Positions 19,771 to 29,212 of a stretch of DNA of 52,927 nucleotides are shown piece after piece (the stretch's first letter is position 1; the number at the start of each line of letters is the position of its first letter). The stretch is from Prochlorococcus sp. AG-347-L19 (GTDB lineage Bacteria > Cyanobacteriota > Cyanobacteriia > PCC-6307 > Cyanobiaceae): assembly GCA_003278895.1 (NCBI GenBank), contig QCCO01000006.1:1-52927 (forward strand). Direction: 5' to 3'. The position numbers and the translations under genes were made by a program. Under the pieces are notes generated by a model. The model saw nothing but the letters and a program-made list of their open reading frames with translations, had not been told where the DNA came from and did no database searches.

Positions 19771-21933
19771 TTGTCTAAATATTTACTTGAGATAGGAACA
19801 GAAGAGTTGCCCGCAAAATTTTCTCATTCTGTTCTAGAGCAATTTAAATCTCTAATTGAATTTGAATTGGATAAAAAGTTAATCAAATTCGAAGAAATAG
19901 TTGTTACCTCCACACCAAGGAGGATAGTTCTACTTCTCGAAGGTTTAGTTGATTATGCAGAAGATAAGATAATAGAAAGAAAAGGGCCTAAAGCAAATTT
20001 GGCTTATTTAAATGGATGCCCTACTAATGCTGCTTTAGGATTTGCTAATAGCTTAGATATAGATGTAGGTGAGCTGGAAATAAAAAACACGGAAAAGGGT
20101 GATTTTGTATTTGGAAAGAAAATTGAGAAAGGACTATCAACAAAAATTTCTTTGTCTTCGATTATCCCAAAATTAGTAAAGAGTCTTCAAGGCCCTCGAT
20201 TTATGAAATGGGGGGGTGGGAACATGAAATTTTCAAGACCTATTAGGTGGATTGCCTCTATTTATAATGATGAAGTTCTTGATTTTAAATTTGATGAATG
20301 TGATCCAATAATCAAAATAAGTAATAAAACAAAAAGTCATAGGTTAATCAATGAAGTTTTAGATGTTCAGAATCCTGACGATTTTTTTGAATTATTGAAA
20401 CGAAATAGAGTAATAGCTATTCGAAAAGAAAGAAAAGAAAAAATTGAAAGTTTAATAAATCAGGCATCTAAATCTTTAAATCTGAAACCTGACCTTTCAG
20501 AAGGATTACTAAATGAACTTACTGATTTAGTTGAATGGCCAGACTTAATTATTGGCAAATTTAGTAATGAATTTCTTGACCTTCCGGTTGAAGTTCTCTC
20601 AACAGTCATGAAAATTCATCAGAGATACGTTCCTCTTTTATTTAAAAACGAAAGTTTTTCTAAACTAGATTTAAGCTCTGAAAAAAATATTAGTACAACT
20701 TTCTGCGTTATTTCAAATGGTCTTGAAGAATCAAATAATAATATTGCCAAAGGTAATGAGAAAGTATTAAGGGCAAGGTTTTCAGATGCAAAGTTTTTCG
20801 TAGAAAGTGACAAAAAAGTTGCTTCAATCGAAAGAAATGAAAAGCTTAAATCTGTTTCATATTTAAAAGGACTTGGAAATATATTTCAGAGGGTAGAAAG
20901 GATAGAGGAAGTTACTAAAAAAATTCTTAAATTTTTAAATGATAAGTCTTTAGAAGAAAAAAAAATAATAGAAGCTGCTAAATACTGTAAAAACGATTTA
21001 TGTAGCGAAATTGTTTTCGAATTCCCTGAGCTGCAAGGAATAATGGGTGGTAAATATCTTAAATATGAGGGATTTAGTGAGGATGTTTGCTTGGCTGTCG
21101 CTGAACATTATTTACCTTCTTTTTATAAAGATGCTTTGCCCTCCACAAAATATGGTGCAATAGTTTCCATAGCAGATAAGGTCGAAACTTTAATAAGTAT
21201 ATTTATTTCTGGTAAACGTCCTAGTGGATCATCTGATCCTTATGCTTTAAGAAGAAATTTAAATGGAGTGATTAAAATAATTTGGGATTATGAACTTGAT
21301 TTACCTTTAGATAAATTATTCAACGAACTTATTGATTTTTGGAAAATCGTATTTCCGAATTTAAACTTCTCAAGAGAAACAGTATTTAATGATTTAAATG
21401 AATTTTTAGTTCAAAGAATTGTTAGTCATCTTGAAGAAATATCACTAAGTAAAGAATTAATAAAGGCCGTTTGCACTTCTGATGAATTATCTCAAAAAAG
21501 AGTATTGAATATTGTTGATCTTAAAAATAGGATTAACTCAATTATCAATTTTAACGAAAAGGATAATTTTGTTGAAATCCAGAAGGTAATCACTAGGGTA
21601 AGCAAATTAGCGAATAAAAGTGATATTTCAAGAGACGTTCTTTCAACAAGAGATTATGTAAACACAAAACTTTTTGAAAAAGATTGTGAATTCAAAGTTT
21701 TTGAATTTATTGGAGAATTAGAAAAACTTTTTTCAAAAGGTTATTGCAATTATTTGGAACTTCTAAATTTGTTTAAAATTAATATGAACACTATCGATGA
21801 TTTATTTGATAATGAAAAGGGAGTCCTAATAATGTCAGAGGATTTAAAAATAAGAAATAATAGACTCAATTTGTTGAGCTTAATTAGAAATTATTCTCTA
21901 AAAATTGCCGACTTTACACTTTTGAACTCTTAA
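19771..21933 (+). CDS. glyS: glycyl-tRNA synthetase beta subunit
   Basis: The 720-residue beta subunit of the bacterial alpha2beta2 glycyl-tRNA synthetase provides tRNA binding. It starts with the typical LLEIGTEELPAKF and contains RFMKWGGGNMKFSRPIRWI (~150) and the C-terminal DKVETL...SGSSDPYALRR region (~465-495) typical of the family. The start is TTG; no better ATG exists. A run of seven G (20210-20216) encodes the conserved Trp-Gly-Gly-Gly. The alpha subunit gene is not in this window. The 3' end overlaps the convergent chlP gene by 20 bases. Confidence 0.95.
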   Translation: MSKYLLEIGTEELPAKFSHSVLEQFKSLIEFELDKKLIKFEEIVVTSTPRRIVLLLEGLVDYAEDKIIERKGPKANLAYLNGCPTNAALGFANSLDIDVGELEIKNTEKGDFVFGKKIEKGLSTKISLSSIIPKLVKSLQGPRFMKWGGGNMKFSRPIRWIASIYNDEVLDFKFDECDPIIKISNKTKSHRLINEVLDVQNPDDFFELLKRNRVIAIRKERKEKIESLINQASKSLNLKPDLSEGLLNELTDLVEWPDLIIGKFSNEFLDLPVEVLSTVMKIHQRYVPLLFKNESFSKLDLSSEKNISTTFCVISNGLEESNNNIAKGNEKVLRARFSDAKFFVESDKKVASIERNEKLKSVSYLKGLGNIFQRVERIEEVTKKILKFLNDKSLEEKKIIEAAKYCKNDLCSEIVFEFPELQGIMGGKYLKYEGFSEDVCLAVAEHYLPSFYKDALPSTKYGAIVSIADKVETLISIFISGKRPSGSSDPYALRRNLNGVIKIIWDYELDLPLDKLFNELIDFWKIVFPNLNFSRETVFNDLNEFLVQRIVSHLEEISLSKELIKAVCTSDELSQKRVLNIVDLKNRINSIINFNEKDNFVEIQKVITRVSKLANKSDISRDVLSTRDYVNTKLFEKDCEFKVFEFIGELEKLFSKGYCNYLELLNLFKINMNTIDDLFDNEKGVLIMSEDLKIRNNRLNLLSLIRNYSLKIADFTLLNS

Positions 21934-23254
21934 CTTTAATCCCTCCCTTTATTGAATAATTTTCTAGCATTTTTTCTACCTCTTTATTTTCCCTAACAGC
22001 ACTATCAACGGGTTTATATTTTAGAGGCGCTAGGGCTTTCCCTCTTAAAATCGAACCAAGTGTAAGCATCGTAATTTTTAGTTGCTGTAATGGTTTCATA
22101 GAGACAACTCTTTTGTATAAGTAACTATCAAAAGTAAGTCTTTGAACATCCATGTCATCACACATCTCAACAAAGGCTTCTCTAGCAGAATCATTTCTGT
22201 AGAAAATATTTTGAAGGATTTCTAGCACCTTATAAGTTGTGCCATATTTTTTATCCCATTTTTTAAGATAATTTTTTAAATCTTTTTCTGATGGTATTAC
22301 TTGACCGTTTTTTGATGTTTCAACAATTTCTTCAGCACACATTCTGCCGCTTTTTGCAGCAAAATAAATACCTTCTCCAGAACTTTTTGTAACATAACCA
22401 GCTGCATCACCAACCAATGCCATTCTCCCAACTACCCTTCTTGGCCTTGGATGCTCTGGAATAGGGTGAGCTTCTACCTTTATTACTTCACCATTAACAA
22501 GTCTTTTCTTTGCTCTATTTCTTACACCCTCTTGAAGTCCTTTGATTAATGACTGATTCTTTTGCATGGTTCCTGTGCCCACAGCAACATGATCATATTT
22601 AGGAAATACCCACCCATAAAAATCAGGAGAAACATCAGTTCCAACATACATTTCAGCAAGATCTTCGTAGTAACTCATTTCTTCTTTAGGCAATTTAATT
22701 CTTTCCTGAAATGCTATAGCAACTTTATAATCACCTGCATCCATTGCTTTTGCGACTCTGCTATTGGCTCCATCAGCTCCGATCAAAAGGTCAACGGTGA
22801 GCTCTTTTAGTTCCCCTTTTTTATCTCCATTCGTAAAATCTGAGTAGGAAAGCTTATATGGCCCTTGATTATTATCGCCAGTATCAATAGAAGTAACTAA
22901 TCCATTTATTAATGTAGCACCAAGATCTGATGCCCTGTTGCGCATAAAGGCATCCATAACTTCTCTTCTACACATCCCAATAAACTCATTATCACTTTTC
23001 CCATAAACTCTATCTAAACTTATATCTACTTCTCTATTTGATGGAGATATCATTCTCATATGCCTAACTTTTCTATCAATAATTGACTCGGGTAAATCAA
23101 ATTCTTCGACCATGCAAAGTGGAATTGCTCCTCCACATGGTTTCGCATTATCTAATTTTCTCTCGAAGAGCCAAGTTTTTATTCCAGCTTTAGCAAGTAT
23201 TTCTGCCGCACATGAACCACTTGGACCTCCACCAATAACAGCTACCCTCAACAT
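21914..23254 (-). CDS. chlP: geranylgeranyl reductase ChlP
   Basis: ChlP reduces the geranylgeranyl chain of chlorophyll and of GGPP to phytyl using NADPH; it is an FAD-dependent enzyme. The N-terminal dinucleotide-binding motif is VIGGGPSGSCAAEILAKAG, the substrate-side CGGAIP motif follows (~40), and the second FAD motif LVGDAAGYVTKSSGEGI lies around 285-305. The protein has 446 residues, typical for cyanobacterial ChlP. The gene ends inside the 3' end of glyS on the other strand. It is divergent from the VanY-like gene with about 110 bases between. Confidence 0.95.
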   Translation of the reverse strand: MLRVAVIGGGPSGSCAAEILAKAGIKTWLFERKLDNAKPCGGAIPLCMVEEFDLPESIIDRKVRHMRMISPSNREVDISLDRVYGKSDNEFIGMCRREVMDAFMRNRASDLGATLINGLVTSIDTGDNNQGPYKLSYSDFTNGDKKGELKELTVDLLIGADGANSRVAKAMDAGDYKVAIAFQERIKLPKEEMSYYEDLAEMYVGTDVSPDFYGWVFPKYDHVAVGTGTMQKNQSLIKGLQEGVRNRAKKRLVNGEVIKVEAHPIPEHPRPRRVVGRMALVGDAAGYVTKSSGEGIYFAAKSGRMCAEEIVETSKNGQVIPSEKDLKNYLKKWDKKYGTTYKVLEILQNIFYRNDSAREAFVEMCDDMDVQRLTFDSYLYKRVVSMKPLQQLKITMLTLGSILRGKALAPLKYKPVDSAVRENKEVEKMLENYSIKGGIKVKSSKV

Positions 23255-23366
23255 ATGAAAAAAAATAATACTGTATATAAAAACTACATCTTTTTTGCTT
23301 ATAAAAGTGCATTTCTTAAAATAATAGTTAATATCGAAATATCTTTTCCAAATTCACTTCTAAATA

Positions 23367-24080
23367 TTGGAACTAAACAAAGATATCGATCAATTTGATA
23401 TACCACTTGCCAAAAGAACTTACCTAAATAATCCAAATTCCACTTTATTAAAAAAACTATTAATATTTTCTCCATTTCTTTTTCTTATTTTTTCTTTCGT
23501 TGCATTGCGATTAATTAAAAATATAGAAATAGGATCTCTTGATAATCTCAATTTTCAGGCTCAGATAAATCACGATCATAGAATTTTAGGTCATTTACCC
23601 TATGCGGAAATTTCTAAGGAGAAACTAGTTTTAATTGAGCCTAATATTGAAGTTCATATGGATATGCGCGATTCTCTACTAAAGATGAGAGAAGAAGCCA
23701 AAAAGGATGGGATATATTTAGTCTTCTTGAGTGGTTATAGATCAATAAATTTGCAAAACGATATCTTTTATTCTTTAAAATCTATTAGAAATCAAGAAGC
23801 GGCAGAAAGAGCTAGAGTTTCAGCCCCTCCGGGGTATTCCGAACATAGTACAGGTTTTGCAATCGATATTGGTGATGCTACTCAAAGAGAAACAGACTTT
23901 GAAACCGACTTCGAAAATACTGAGGCCTTTAGATGGTTAATAAAAAATGCAGCTAAGTTTCACTTTAAATTATCGTTCAATAAAGACAATAAATATATAG
24001 ATTACGAACCCTGGCATTGGAGATATGAGGGGTCAATTGAAGCATTAAAAGTTTTTGAAAGCTCAAATAGAAAATTATAA
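23367..24080 (+). CDS. membrane-anchored D,D-carboxypeptidase, VanY-type (M15B)
   Basis: This 237-residue protein has a membrane anchor at residues ~31-50 and a VanY-type zinc carboxypeptidase domain. The pattern SGYRSINLQ (~122-130) is followed by PPGYSEHSTGFAIDIG with zinc ligands His160 and Asp167, then EPWHWRYEG with catalytic Glu214 and ligand His217. It probably trims the terminal D-Ala of peptidoglycan peptides on the periplasmic side. The start is TTG. It shares its peptidase clan with the VanX-like gene about 5.5 kb upstream but is a different subfamily. Confidence 0.87.
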   Translation: MELNKDIDQFDIPLAKRTYLNNPNSTLLKKLLIFSPFLFLIFSFVALRLIKNIEIGSLDNLNFQAQINHDHRILGHLPYAEISKEKLVLIEPNIEVHMDMRDSLLKMREEAKKDGIYLVFLSGYRSINLQNDIFYSLKSIRNQEAAERARVSAPPGYSEHSTGFAIDIGDATQRETDFETDFENTEAFRWLIKNAAKFHFKLSFNKDNKYIDYEPWHWRYEGSIEALKVFESSNRKL

Positions 24081-24208
24081 ATCTAATTGATTAATTTAAT
24101 TATTCAATAAATTATATTTTTCAAAGTCTTAAAGAGAAAATTCTCATAATAAGCATACTTTGAGTTAGCCTTAATAAAGTCAATCTAAAATTTATATAAA
24201 TTCTATAA

Positions 24209-26005
24209 ATGTCATCTTCGATAAAAGAAATTAGAAATGTTGCAATTATTGCTCACGTAGATCATGGGAAGACAACTCTTGTAGATGCATTGTTATCTCA
24301 ATCAGGAATATTTAGAGACAATGAAGTTATCCCTACATGTGTAATGGATTCAAATGATCTTGAAAGAGAAAGAGGGATAACAATTCTCTCAAAAAATACT
24401 GCAGTTAACTACAAAGATACCAGAATTAACATTATAGATACACCTGGACATGCTGATTTTGGAGGAGAAGTTGAAAGGGTTTTGGGAATGGTTGATGGTT
24501 GTCTGCTTATTGTTGATGCAAATGAGGGACCTATGCCTCAAACAAGATTTGTTTTAAAAAAAGCATTAGAAAAAGGACTTAGGCCTATAGTTTTTGTAAA
24601 TAAAATTGATAGACCACGAGTAGTACCAGAAATCGCAATTGATAAGGTCCTTGATTTGTTTTTGGAGTTAGGTGCTGATGATGATCAATGTGATTTCCCT
24701 TATCTTTTTGGAAGTGGCTTATCTGGTTTCGCAAAAGAAGAAATGGAATCTAACAGTGATAATATGATGCCTCTTTTTGAAGCTATTATTAGACACGTTC
24801 CTCCTCCAGTAGGTGATTCTAATAAGCCTCTTCAGCTACAAATAACTACTTTGGACTATTCTGATTTCTTAGGCAGAATAGTAATTGGGAAGATCCACAA
24901 TGGAACTATAAAAAATGGCCAACAGGCTAGTTTAATTAAAGAAAACGGAAAAACTATAAAACGTAAGGTAAGTAAGCTTTTAGGATTTGAAGGATTACAA
25001 AGAATTGATATAAATGAAGCATTTGCAGGTGATATTGTTGCTGTTTCTGGTTTCGATGACGTCAATATTGGTGAGACCATAGCATGTCCCGATTCCCCTC
25101 ATCCTCTTCCATTAATCAAAGTTGATGAACCTACCTTAAATATGACTTTTGTTGTCAATGATTCCCCATTCGCGGGTAAGGAAGGGAAATTTGTCACTAG
25201 TAGACAATTAAAAAATAGATTGGAGAGGGAACTTTTAACAAATGTTGCCCTGAGAGTAGAAGAAACTGATTCTCCTGACAGGTTCTCAGTTTCAGGAAGA
25301 GGAGAATTACATCTAGGGATATTGATCGAAACTATGAGAAGAGAGGGTTTTGAGTTTCAAATTTCACAACCTCAAGTAATTTTCAGAGAAATTGATAATG
25401 TGGAATGTGAGCCAATAGAGACTTTGGTTTTAGATGTTCCTGAAGTATCTGTTGGTTCTTGCATCGAAAAACTTGGATCTAGAAAGGCAGAGATGAAAAA
25501 CATGCAGACAAGTTCAGATGGTAGAACTCAATTAGAATTTCTAGTACCATCAAGAGGATTAATTGGATTTCGCGGGGAGTTTGTAAGGATAACAAGAGGT
25601 GAAGGTATCATGAGCCATTCGTTTTATGAATATAAACCTAAAACAGGAGACTTTGAAACCAGAAGGAATGGCGTTCTTATTGCTTTTGAGGAAGGTGTAG
25701 CTACATTTTATGCTTTAAAGAATGCAGAAGATAGGGGAGTATATTTCATTAAACCTGGAGTTAAAGTTTATAAAGGAATGATAATTGGTGAGAATAATCG
25801 ACCTCAAGATCTTGAGTTAAATATATGTAAAACTAAGCAGTTGACTAATATGAGATCCGCAGGGGCAGAAGAACTTGATACTTTGCAGTCACCTGTGGAT
25901 ATTACCCTTGAAAGAGCACTCGAATATATTGGTCCAGATGAAATGCTAGAGGTAACACCGGATTCAATAAGAATGAGAAAAATAAATAAAAAGAAAAAAA
26001 ATTAG
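24209..26005 (+). CDS. typA: ribosome-associated GTPase TypA/BipA
   Basis: This is a translational GTPase of 598 residues related to EF-G and important for stress and ribosome assembly. G1 is AHVDHGKTT (~14-22), switch II is [15 protein letters not shown]4 is NKIDR, and the effector RERGITI is near 54. The C-terminal TypA-specific part contains [20 protein letters not shown] and [11 protein letters not shown] at the end. It begins with an ATG shortly after ATTCTATAA. The TTCTCATA motif lies 68 bases upstream. The DUF309 gene follows after 11 bases. Confidence 0.96.
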   Translation: MSSSIKEIRNVAIIAHVDHGKTTLVDALLSQSGIFRDNEVIPTCVMDSNDLERERGITILSKNTAVNYKDTRINIIDTPGHADFGGEVERVLGMVDGCLLIVDANEGPMPQTRFVLKKALEKGLRPIVFVNKIDRPRVVPEIAIDKVLDLFLELGADDDQCDFPYLFGSGLSGFAKEEMESNSDNMMPLFEAIIRHVPPPVGDSNKPLQLQITTLDYSDFLGRIVIGKIHNGTIKNGQQASLIKENGKTIKRKVSKLLGFEGLQRIDINEAFAGDIVAVSGFDDVNIGETIACPDSPHPLPLIKVDEPTLNMTFVVNDSPFAGKEGKFVTSRQLKNRLERELLTNVALRVEETDSPDRFSVSGRGELHLGILIETMRREGFEFQISQPQVIFREIDNVECEPIETLVLDVPEVSVGSCIEKLGSRKAEMKNMQTSSDGRTQLEFLVPSRGLIGFRGEFVRITRGEGIMSHSFYEYKPKTGDFETRRNGVLIAFEEGVATFYALKNAEDRGVYFIKPGVKVYKGMIIGENNRPQDLELNICKTKQLTNMRSAGAEELDTLQSPVDITLERALEYIGPDEMLEVTPDSIRMRKINKKKKN

Positions 26006-26016
26006 TAATTGCTTTA

Positions 26017-26385
26017 ATGAACGAAGAAAGTGCAAAAAGTTTTCAAGATTCCCTTTTTACAGCTTTAAATCTTTTTAACAATCATGAATGGTACGAGGCT
26101 CATGATGCTTTTGAAGAAATATGGAATTCCGTAGATGGTGACGAAAGACAAGTTATCCAAGGAATTCTACAAGTATCTGTTTCTCAGTTTCACTTAAGTA
26201 AAGGTAATTTAAATGGGGCTACTATTTTGCTTGGAGAGGGTTTAGGCAGAATAAAAACTAGAACCAAGATTGATTTAGGGATTGATCTTGAATCCTTCTG
26301 CCAGTGTTTGGAAGATTTATTAAGGAAATTACAATATAGAGAACTATTAAACGAGAACGATAAGCCTTTTTTGAAACCTCTTTGA
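26017..26385 (+). CDS. DUF309 family protein
   Basis: The 122-residue helical protein shows the DUF309 signature: a helix with LFNNHEWYEAHDAFEEIW (His/Glu dyad), then ERQVIQGILQVSVSQFHLSKGNLNGAT. The family function is unknown; its conserved HE...E and QG...Q pattern suggests a metal or ligand site. It is cytosolic with no membrane segment. It directly follows typA and its stop (TGATG) overlaps the ATG of a 35-codon reading frame leading to the LptB-like gene. Confidence 0.8.
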   Translation: MNEESAKSFQDSLFTALNLFNNHEWYEAHDAFEEIWNSVDGDERQVIQGILQVSVSQFHLSKGNLNGATILLGEGLGRIKTRTKIDLGIDLESFCQCLEDLLRKLQYRELLNENDKPFLKPL

Positions 26386-26492
26386 TGAATATATCTTTAT
26401 CTTCAATTAAATTATTATTATGTATTTATTTTTTTTTCAAGAAAGTAAGAAAACTAATCGATCTCAAGGAAAATGAACCTAAATATTCATAA
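26385..26492 (+). CDS. doubtful 35-codon ORF before the LptB-like gene
   Basis: This frame starts on the TGATG overlap with the DUF309 gene and ends 20 bases inside the next gene. It encodes a hydrophobic N-terminal stretch (MNISLSSIKLLLCIYFFFKK) and a short charged tail. It sits where many cyanobacteria place an lptA-like gene, so it could be a coupled micro-ORF, a relic of lptA, or chance. No family similarity is visible, hence the low confidence. Confidence 0.25.
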   Translation: MNISLSSIKLLLCIYFFFKKVRKLIDLKENEPKYS

Positions 26493-27201
26493 TGTATCTC
26501 TTTCAATTAAAGGAAGATTAATTGTAAATGATGTTTCCATAACTGTTAATCCAGGGGAAGTTGTAGGTTTGATGGGACCTAATGGTGCTGGGAAAACTAC
26601 AACTTTTAATCTTGCAGTTGGGAATATAAAACCAGATAAAGGTGAAATTTTAATGAATGGGAAAAATATAACCAATCTTCCTCTACCAATTAGATCAAGA
26701 CTTGGGTTAGGGTACTTAACTCAGGAAGCGAGTATATTTAGAGACCTCACAGTTAAGGATAATATAGATTTGGCTTTACAAAATTCATCTTATAGTAGAG
26801 CAGCGATAAGAAATAGAAGAGAACAATTAATTAATGAATTTAATTTAAATAACTTTGTAGATAATTATGGTTATCAACTTTCAGGAGGAGAGAGGAGGAG
26901 GTGTGAAATTGCAAGGGCTCTCACTGTAGGCAGAAAAGGACCTAAATATTTGTTACTAGACGAACCTTTTGCTGGGATAGATCCTCTGGCCGTTAATGAT
27001 CTAAAGAAACTTATTCTTAAATTAAGTAGTGATGGGGTGGGGATTCTCATTACAGACCATAATGTGAGGGAAACCCTACTAATTACAAACAAATCATATG
27101 TATTAAGTGAAGGAAAAATTTTAGCTAACGGTTCATCAAGTGAATTGGCTGATAATCCGATAGTCAAGAAGTATTATTTAGGAGATAATTTCAAACTTTG
27201 A
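26473..27201 (+). CDS. lptB: LptB-like ABC transporter ATP-binding protein
   Basis: This 242-residue ABC ATPase is of the LptB/YhbG type: Walker A GPNGAGKT (35-42), signature LSGGERRRCEIARAL (~136-150), Walker B LLLDEPFAGIDP. The IDP and the RCEIARAL patterns are typical of LptB, which powers extraction of lipopolysaccharide from the inner membrane with LptF/G and LptC. No permease or LptA gene is next to it here, so the partners must be elsewhere. The ATG has an AAGGA only two bases upstream, too close to be an efficient Shine-Dalgarno. Confidence 0.87.
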   Translation: MNLNIHNVSLSIKGRLIVNDVSITVNPGEVVGLMGPNGAGKTTTFNLAVGNIKPDKGEILMNGKNITNLPLPIRSRLGLGYLTQEASIFRDLTVKDNIDLALQNSSYSRAAIRNRREQLINEFNLNNFVDNYGYQLSGGERRRCEIARALTVGRKGPKYLLLDEPFAGIDPLAVNDLKKLILKLSSDGVGILITDHNVRETLLITNKSYVLSEGKILANGSSSELADNPIVKKYYLGDNFKL

Positions 27202-27244
27202 AATGCTTTTTTTAAAATAAATTAAAACTTTATTATTAAAGATT

Positions 27245-27258
27245 TTCTCATATGAGAA
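27245..27258. promoter_or_regulatory. 14-bp perfect palindrome upstream of ccsA
   Basis: TTCTCATATGAGAA is a perfect 14-base palindrome 58 bases before the ccsA start. No T-run follows, so it looks more like a protein-binding site than a terminator. The half-site TTCTCATA also occurs upstream of typA and of the FBPase/SBPase gene. Confidence 0.4.
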
Positions 27259-27315
27259 TGATTTTAATTATTATTTGGTTGACATTAAATATTAAAACTT
27301 GAGAAATTTCTATAA

Positions 27316-28245
27316 ATGATACTAGATAATTTTTTTAAAAATTTAATATATGAACCGGTTTCACTTTTAGGTCTTTTAGTTTTTTATTTTTTATTAATTA
27401 ACTTACCAATATCTTTGGGTGCAGTTTTTAAAAAAAAGTCTTCTGCTGCTGTAAGACTCATTACGATTTTAGTGAATTTATTAATAACATTACAATTACT
27501 TTTTAGGTGGTCAATTTCTGGGCACTTTCCTATTAGCAATTTGTATGAATCTCTTTATTTCCTTACTTGGGGTTTCACATTAGGTCAACTATTGGTTGAA
27601 AGAGAATACCAAGCTCCAATAATTCCTTCAATTGCTATACCTATTGAATTACTGACTGTGGCTTTTGCTTGTTTTGTTTTACCTGAGGATTTGAAATTAT
27701 CATCCAATTTAGTTCCAGCTTTAAGGTCTAGTTGGTTAGTGATGCATGTTAGCGTCGTAATGCTTAGTTATGCAGCATTAATAATAGGTTCTTTACTTTC
27801 AATGTCCGTTTTGTTTATCAATAAAAATAAGCCACTTCAAATCAGAAGTAGTTCTACAGGTATAGGAGGATTTAAACTTTCAAATAATTATCCCGTAAAT
27901 GATTTAGTTGAACCTATTGAATTTTCTCATTCAGAAGAATTAGATACATTAAGTTATCGTTCTATATTGGTAGGTTTTGTTCTTTTGACTCTCGGTTTAA
28001 TTTCAGGTGCAGTTTGGGCTAATGAGGCTTGGGGCACTTGGTGGAGTTGGGATCCAAAAGAAACATGGGCATTTATCTCATGGTTGTTTTATGCCGCTTA
28101 TCTGCACATGAGAATAAGCAAGGGTTGGCAAGGACGCAAACCAGCATTATTAGCATCTACAGGCTTTTTAGTTGTTTTAGTATGTTATTTAGGAGTTAAT
28201 TTTTTGGGTATAGGTTTGCATAGTTATGGATGGATATTTGGGTGA
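27316..28245 (+). CDS. ccsA: cytochrome c biogenesis protein CcsA (system II)
   Basis: CcsA (ResC) is the membrane heme handling subunit of system II cytochrome c maturation, delivering heme to apocytochromes such as cytochrome f and c6 at the lumen side. The 309-residue protein has about eight membrane helices. The heme-presenting motif WGTWWSWDPKETW lies at 239-251, and conserved histidines flank it (about His70, His144, His264 and His302). The partner Ccs1/CcsB is not in the window. The coding sequence starts at ATG with the palindrome upstream. Confidence 0.94.
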   Translation: MILDNFFKNLIYEPVSLLGLLVFYFLLINLPISLGAVFKKKSSAAVRLITILVNLLITLQLLFRWSISGHFPISNLYESLYFLTWGFTLGQLLVEREYQAPIIPSIAIPIELLTVAFACFVLPEDLKLSSNLVPALRSSWLVMHVSVVMLSYAALIIGSLLSMSVLFINKNKPLQIRSSSTGIGGFKLSNNYPVNDLVEPIEFSHSEELDTLSYRSILVGFVLLTLGLISGAVWANEAWGTWWSWDPKETWAFISWLFYAAYLHMRISKGWQGRKPALLASTGFLVVLVCYLGVNFLGIGLHSYGWIFG

Positions 28246-28266
28246 TTTCTTAATCATCAAGAACAT

Positions 28267-29025
28267 TTATTGAGGTTCTGAAAGAACATTCCCTTTTTGT
28301 GCTTCTTGTGCAACTTTTCTCAAGTCATCACATCCTTCTTTTAATGTTGGGTAAGCAAACATTCCGCTACCTGCAATGAAACAATTAGCACCAGCATCGG
28401 CACATTGTGAAATAGTCCAATTTGCTTTTATCCCCCCATCAACTTCAATGTCGACATCTAAGTTTTTTTCGATAATAAAGTTTCTTATTTCTCTTATTTT
28501 ATTAAGCATTGTTGGTATATAAGCTTGTCCTCCAAAGCCTGGATTTACTGTCATAACCAAAACATGATCAACCATATCCATTATGTTTTTAATCATTTCA
28601 AAAGGAGTATGAGGGTTCAATGCAACAGAAGGAGATCCTCCTAAATCTCTAATTCTTCCTAGAACTCTATGCAAATGAATATTTGCCTCGGCATGAGCTA
28701 TTACTACTCCTGGTTCACCATTTGCCCCTTTTGTAGCGTTTACATAAGATTCAAGCATTGTTTCGCAGTTGTACTGGCTTACCATTAATTGAGTTTCAAA
28801 AGGGACATTGCAATATTTCCTGCATGCAGCAATCATTTCAGGACCAAATGTAAGATTTGGCACGAAATTTCCATCCATAACATCAAATTGAATTCTATCT
28901 ACCCCGGCTACCTCGAGCTCTTTCACACATGCCCCCATATTTGCCCAATCTGCTGGTAAAACTGAAGGAATTATTTGAATTGGTCTATTTGCACCAGTTA
29001 AATTTGCTTGATTTGACTCAGTCAT
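28267..29025 (-). CDS. rpe: ribulose-phosphate 3-epimerase
   Basis: Interconverts ribulose 5-phosphate and xylulose 5-phosphate in the Calvin and pentose phosphate cycles. It is a TIM barrel of 252 residues: IIPSVLPADWANMG, IQFDVMDGNFVPNLTFGP (with metal and catalytic Asp), VLVMTVNPGFGGQAYI and IEVDGGIKANWT are all present, so it should be active. The N-terminal ~15 residues are non-conserved, so the start could be slightly internal. It is divergent from the FBPase/SBPase gene, giving two Calvin-cycle genes around a 187-base shared intergenic region. Confidence 0.96.
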   Translation of the reverse strand: MTESNQANLTGANRPIQIIPSVLPADWANMGACVKELEVAGVDRIQFDVMDGNFVPNLTFGPEMIAACRKYCNVPFETQLMVSQYNCETMLESYVNATKGANGEPGVVIAHAEANIHLHRVLGRIRDLGGSPSVALNPHTPFEMIKNIMDMVDHVLVMTVNPGFGGQAYIPTMLNKIREIRNFIIEKNLDVDIEVDGGIKANWTISQCADAGANCFIAGSGMFAYPTLKEGCDDLRKVAQEAQKGNVLSEPQ

Positions 29026-29143
29026 TTAATTTTTAAAATATTTAATAAAGATACTATATTTAGTTGTTTATTCCTAATTTCAAGTCGCGGCCTGATAAAG
29101 TAACAGCTGTAAAGAGTTAAAAAAAGCTTACTAGCATAATAAT

Positions 29144-29172
29144 TCTCATAAAAAATTGCATTTTATATGAGA
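29144..29172. promoter_or_regulatory. inverted repeat upstream of the FBPase/SBPase gene
   Basis: TCTCATA (29144-29150) and TATGAGA (29166-29172) form a 7-base inverted repeat with a 15-base spacer in the divergent rpe/glpX intergenic region, about 41 bases before the GTG start. It uses the same half-site as the palindrome before ccsA. Regulator binding is a guess. The rest of 29026-29212 shows nothing else. Confidence 0.35.
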
Positions 29173-29212
29173 TCATACTCAAAACCTTTTAGAAAATCCT
29201 CAAAATTTAATT

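Noticed and set aside
29026..29212. Possible small RNA in the longest internal gene-free stretch
   Set aside because: Only the TCTCATA/TATGAGA inverted repeat is visible; there is no clear terminator or known RNA pattern. No tRNA-like cloverleaf was seen here or in other intergenic spaces.
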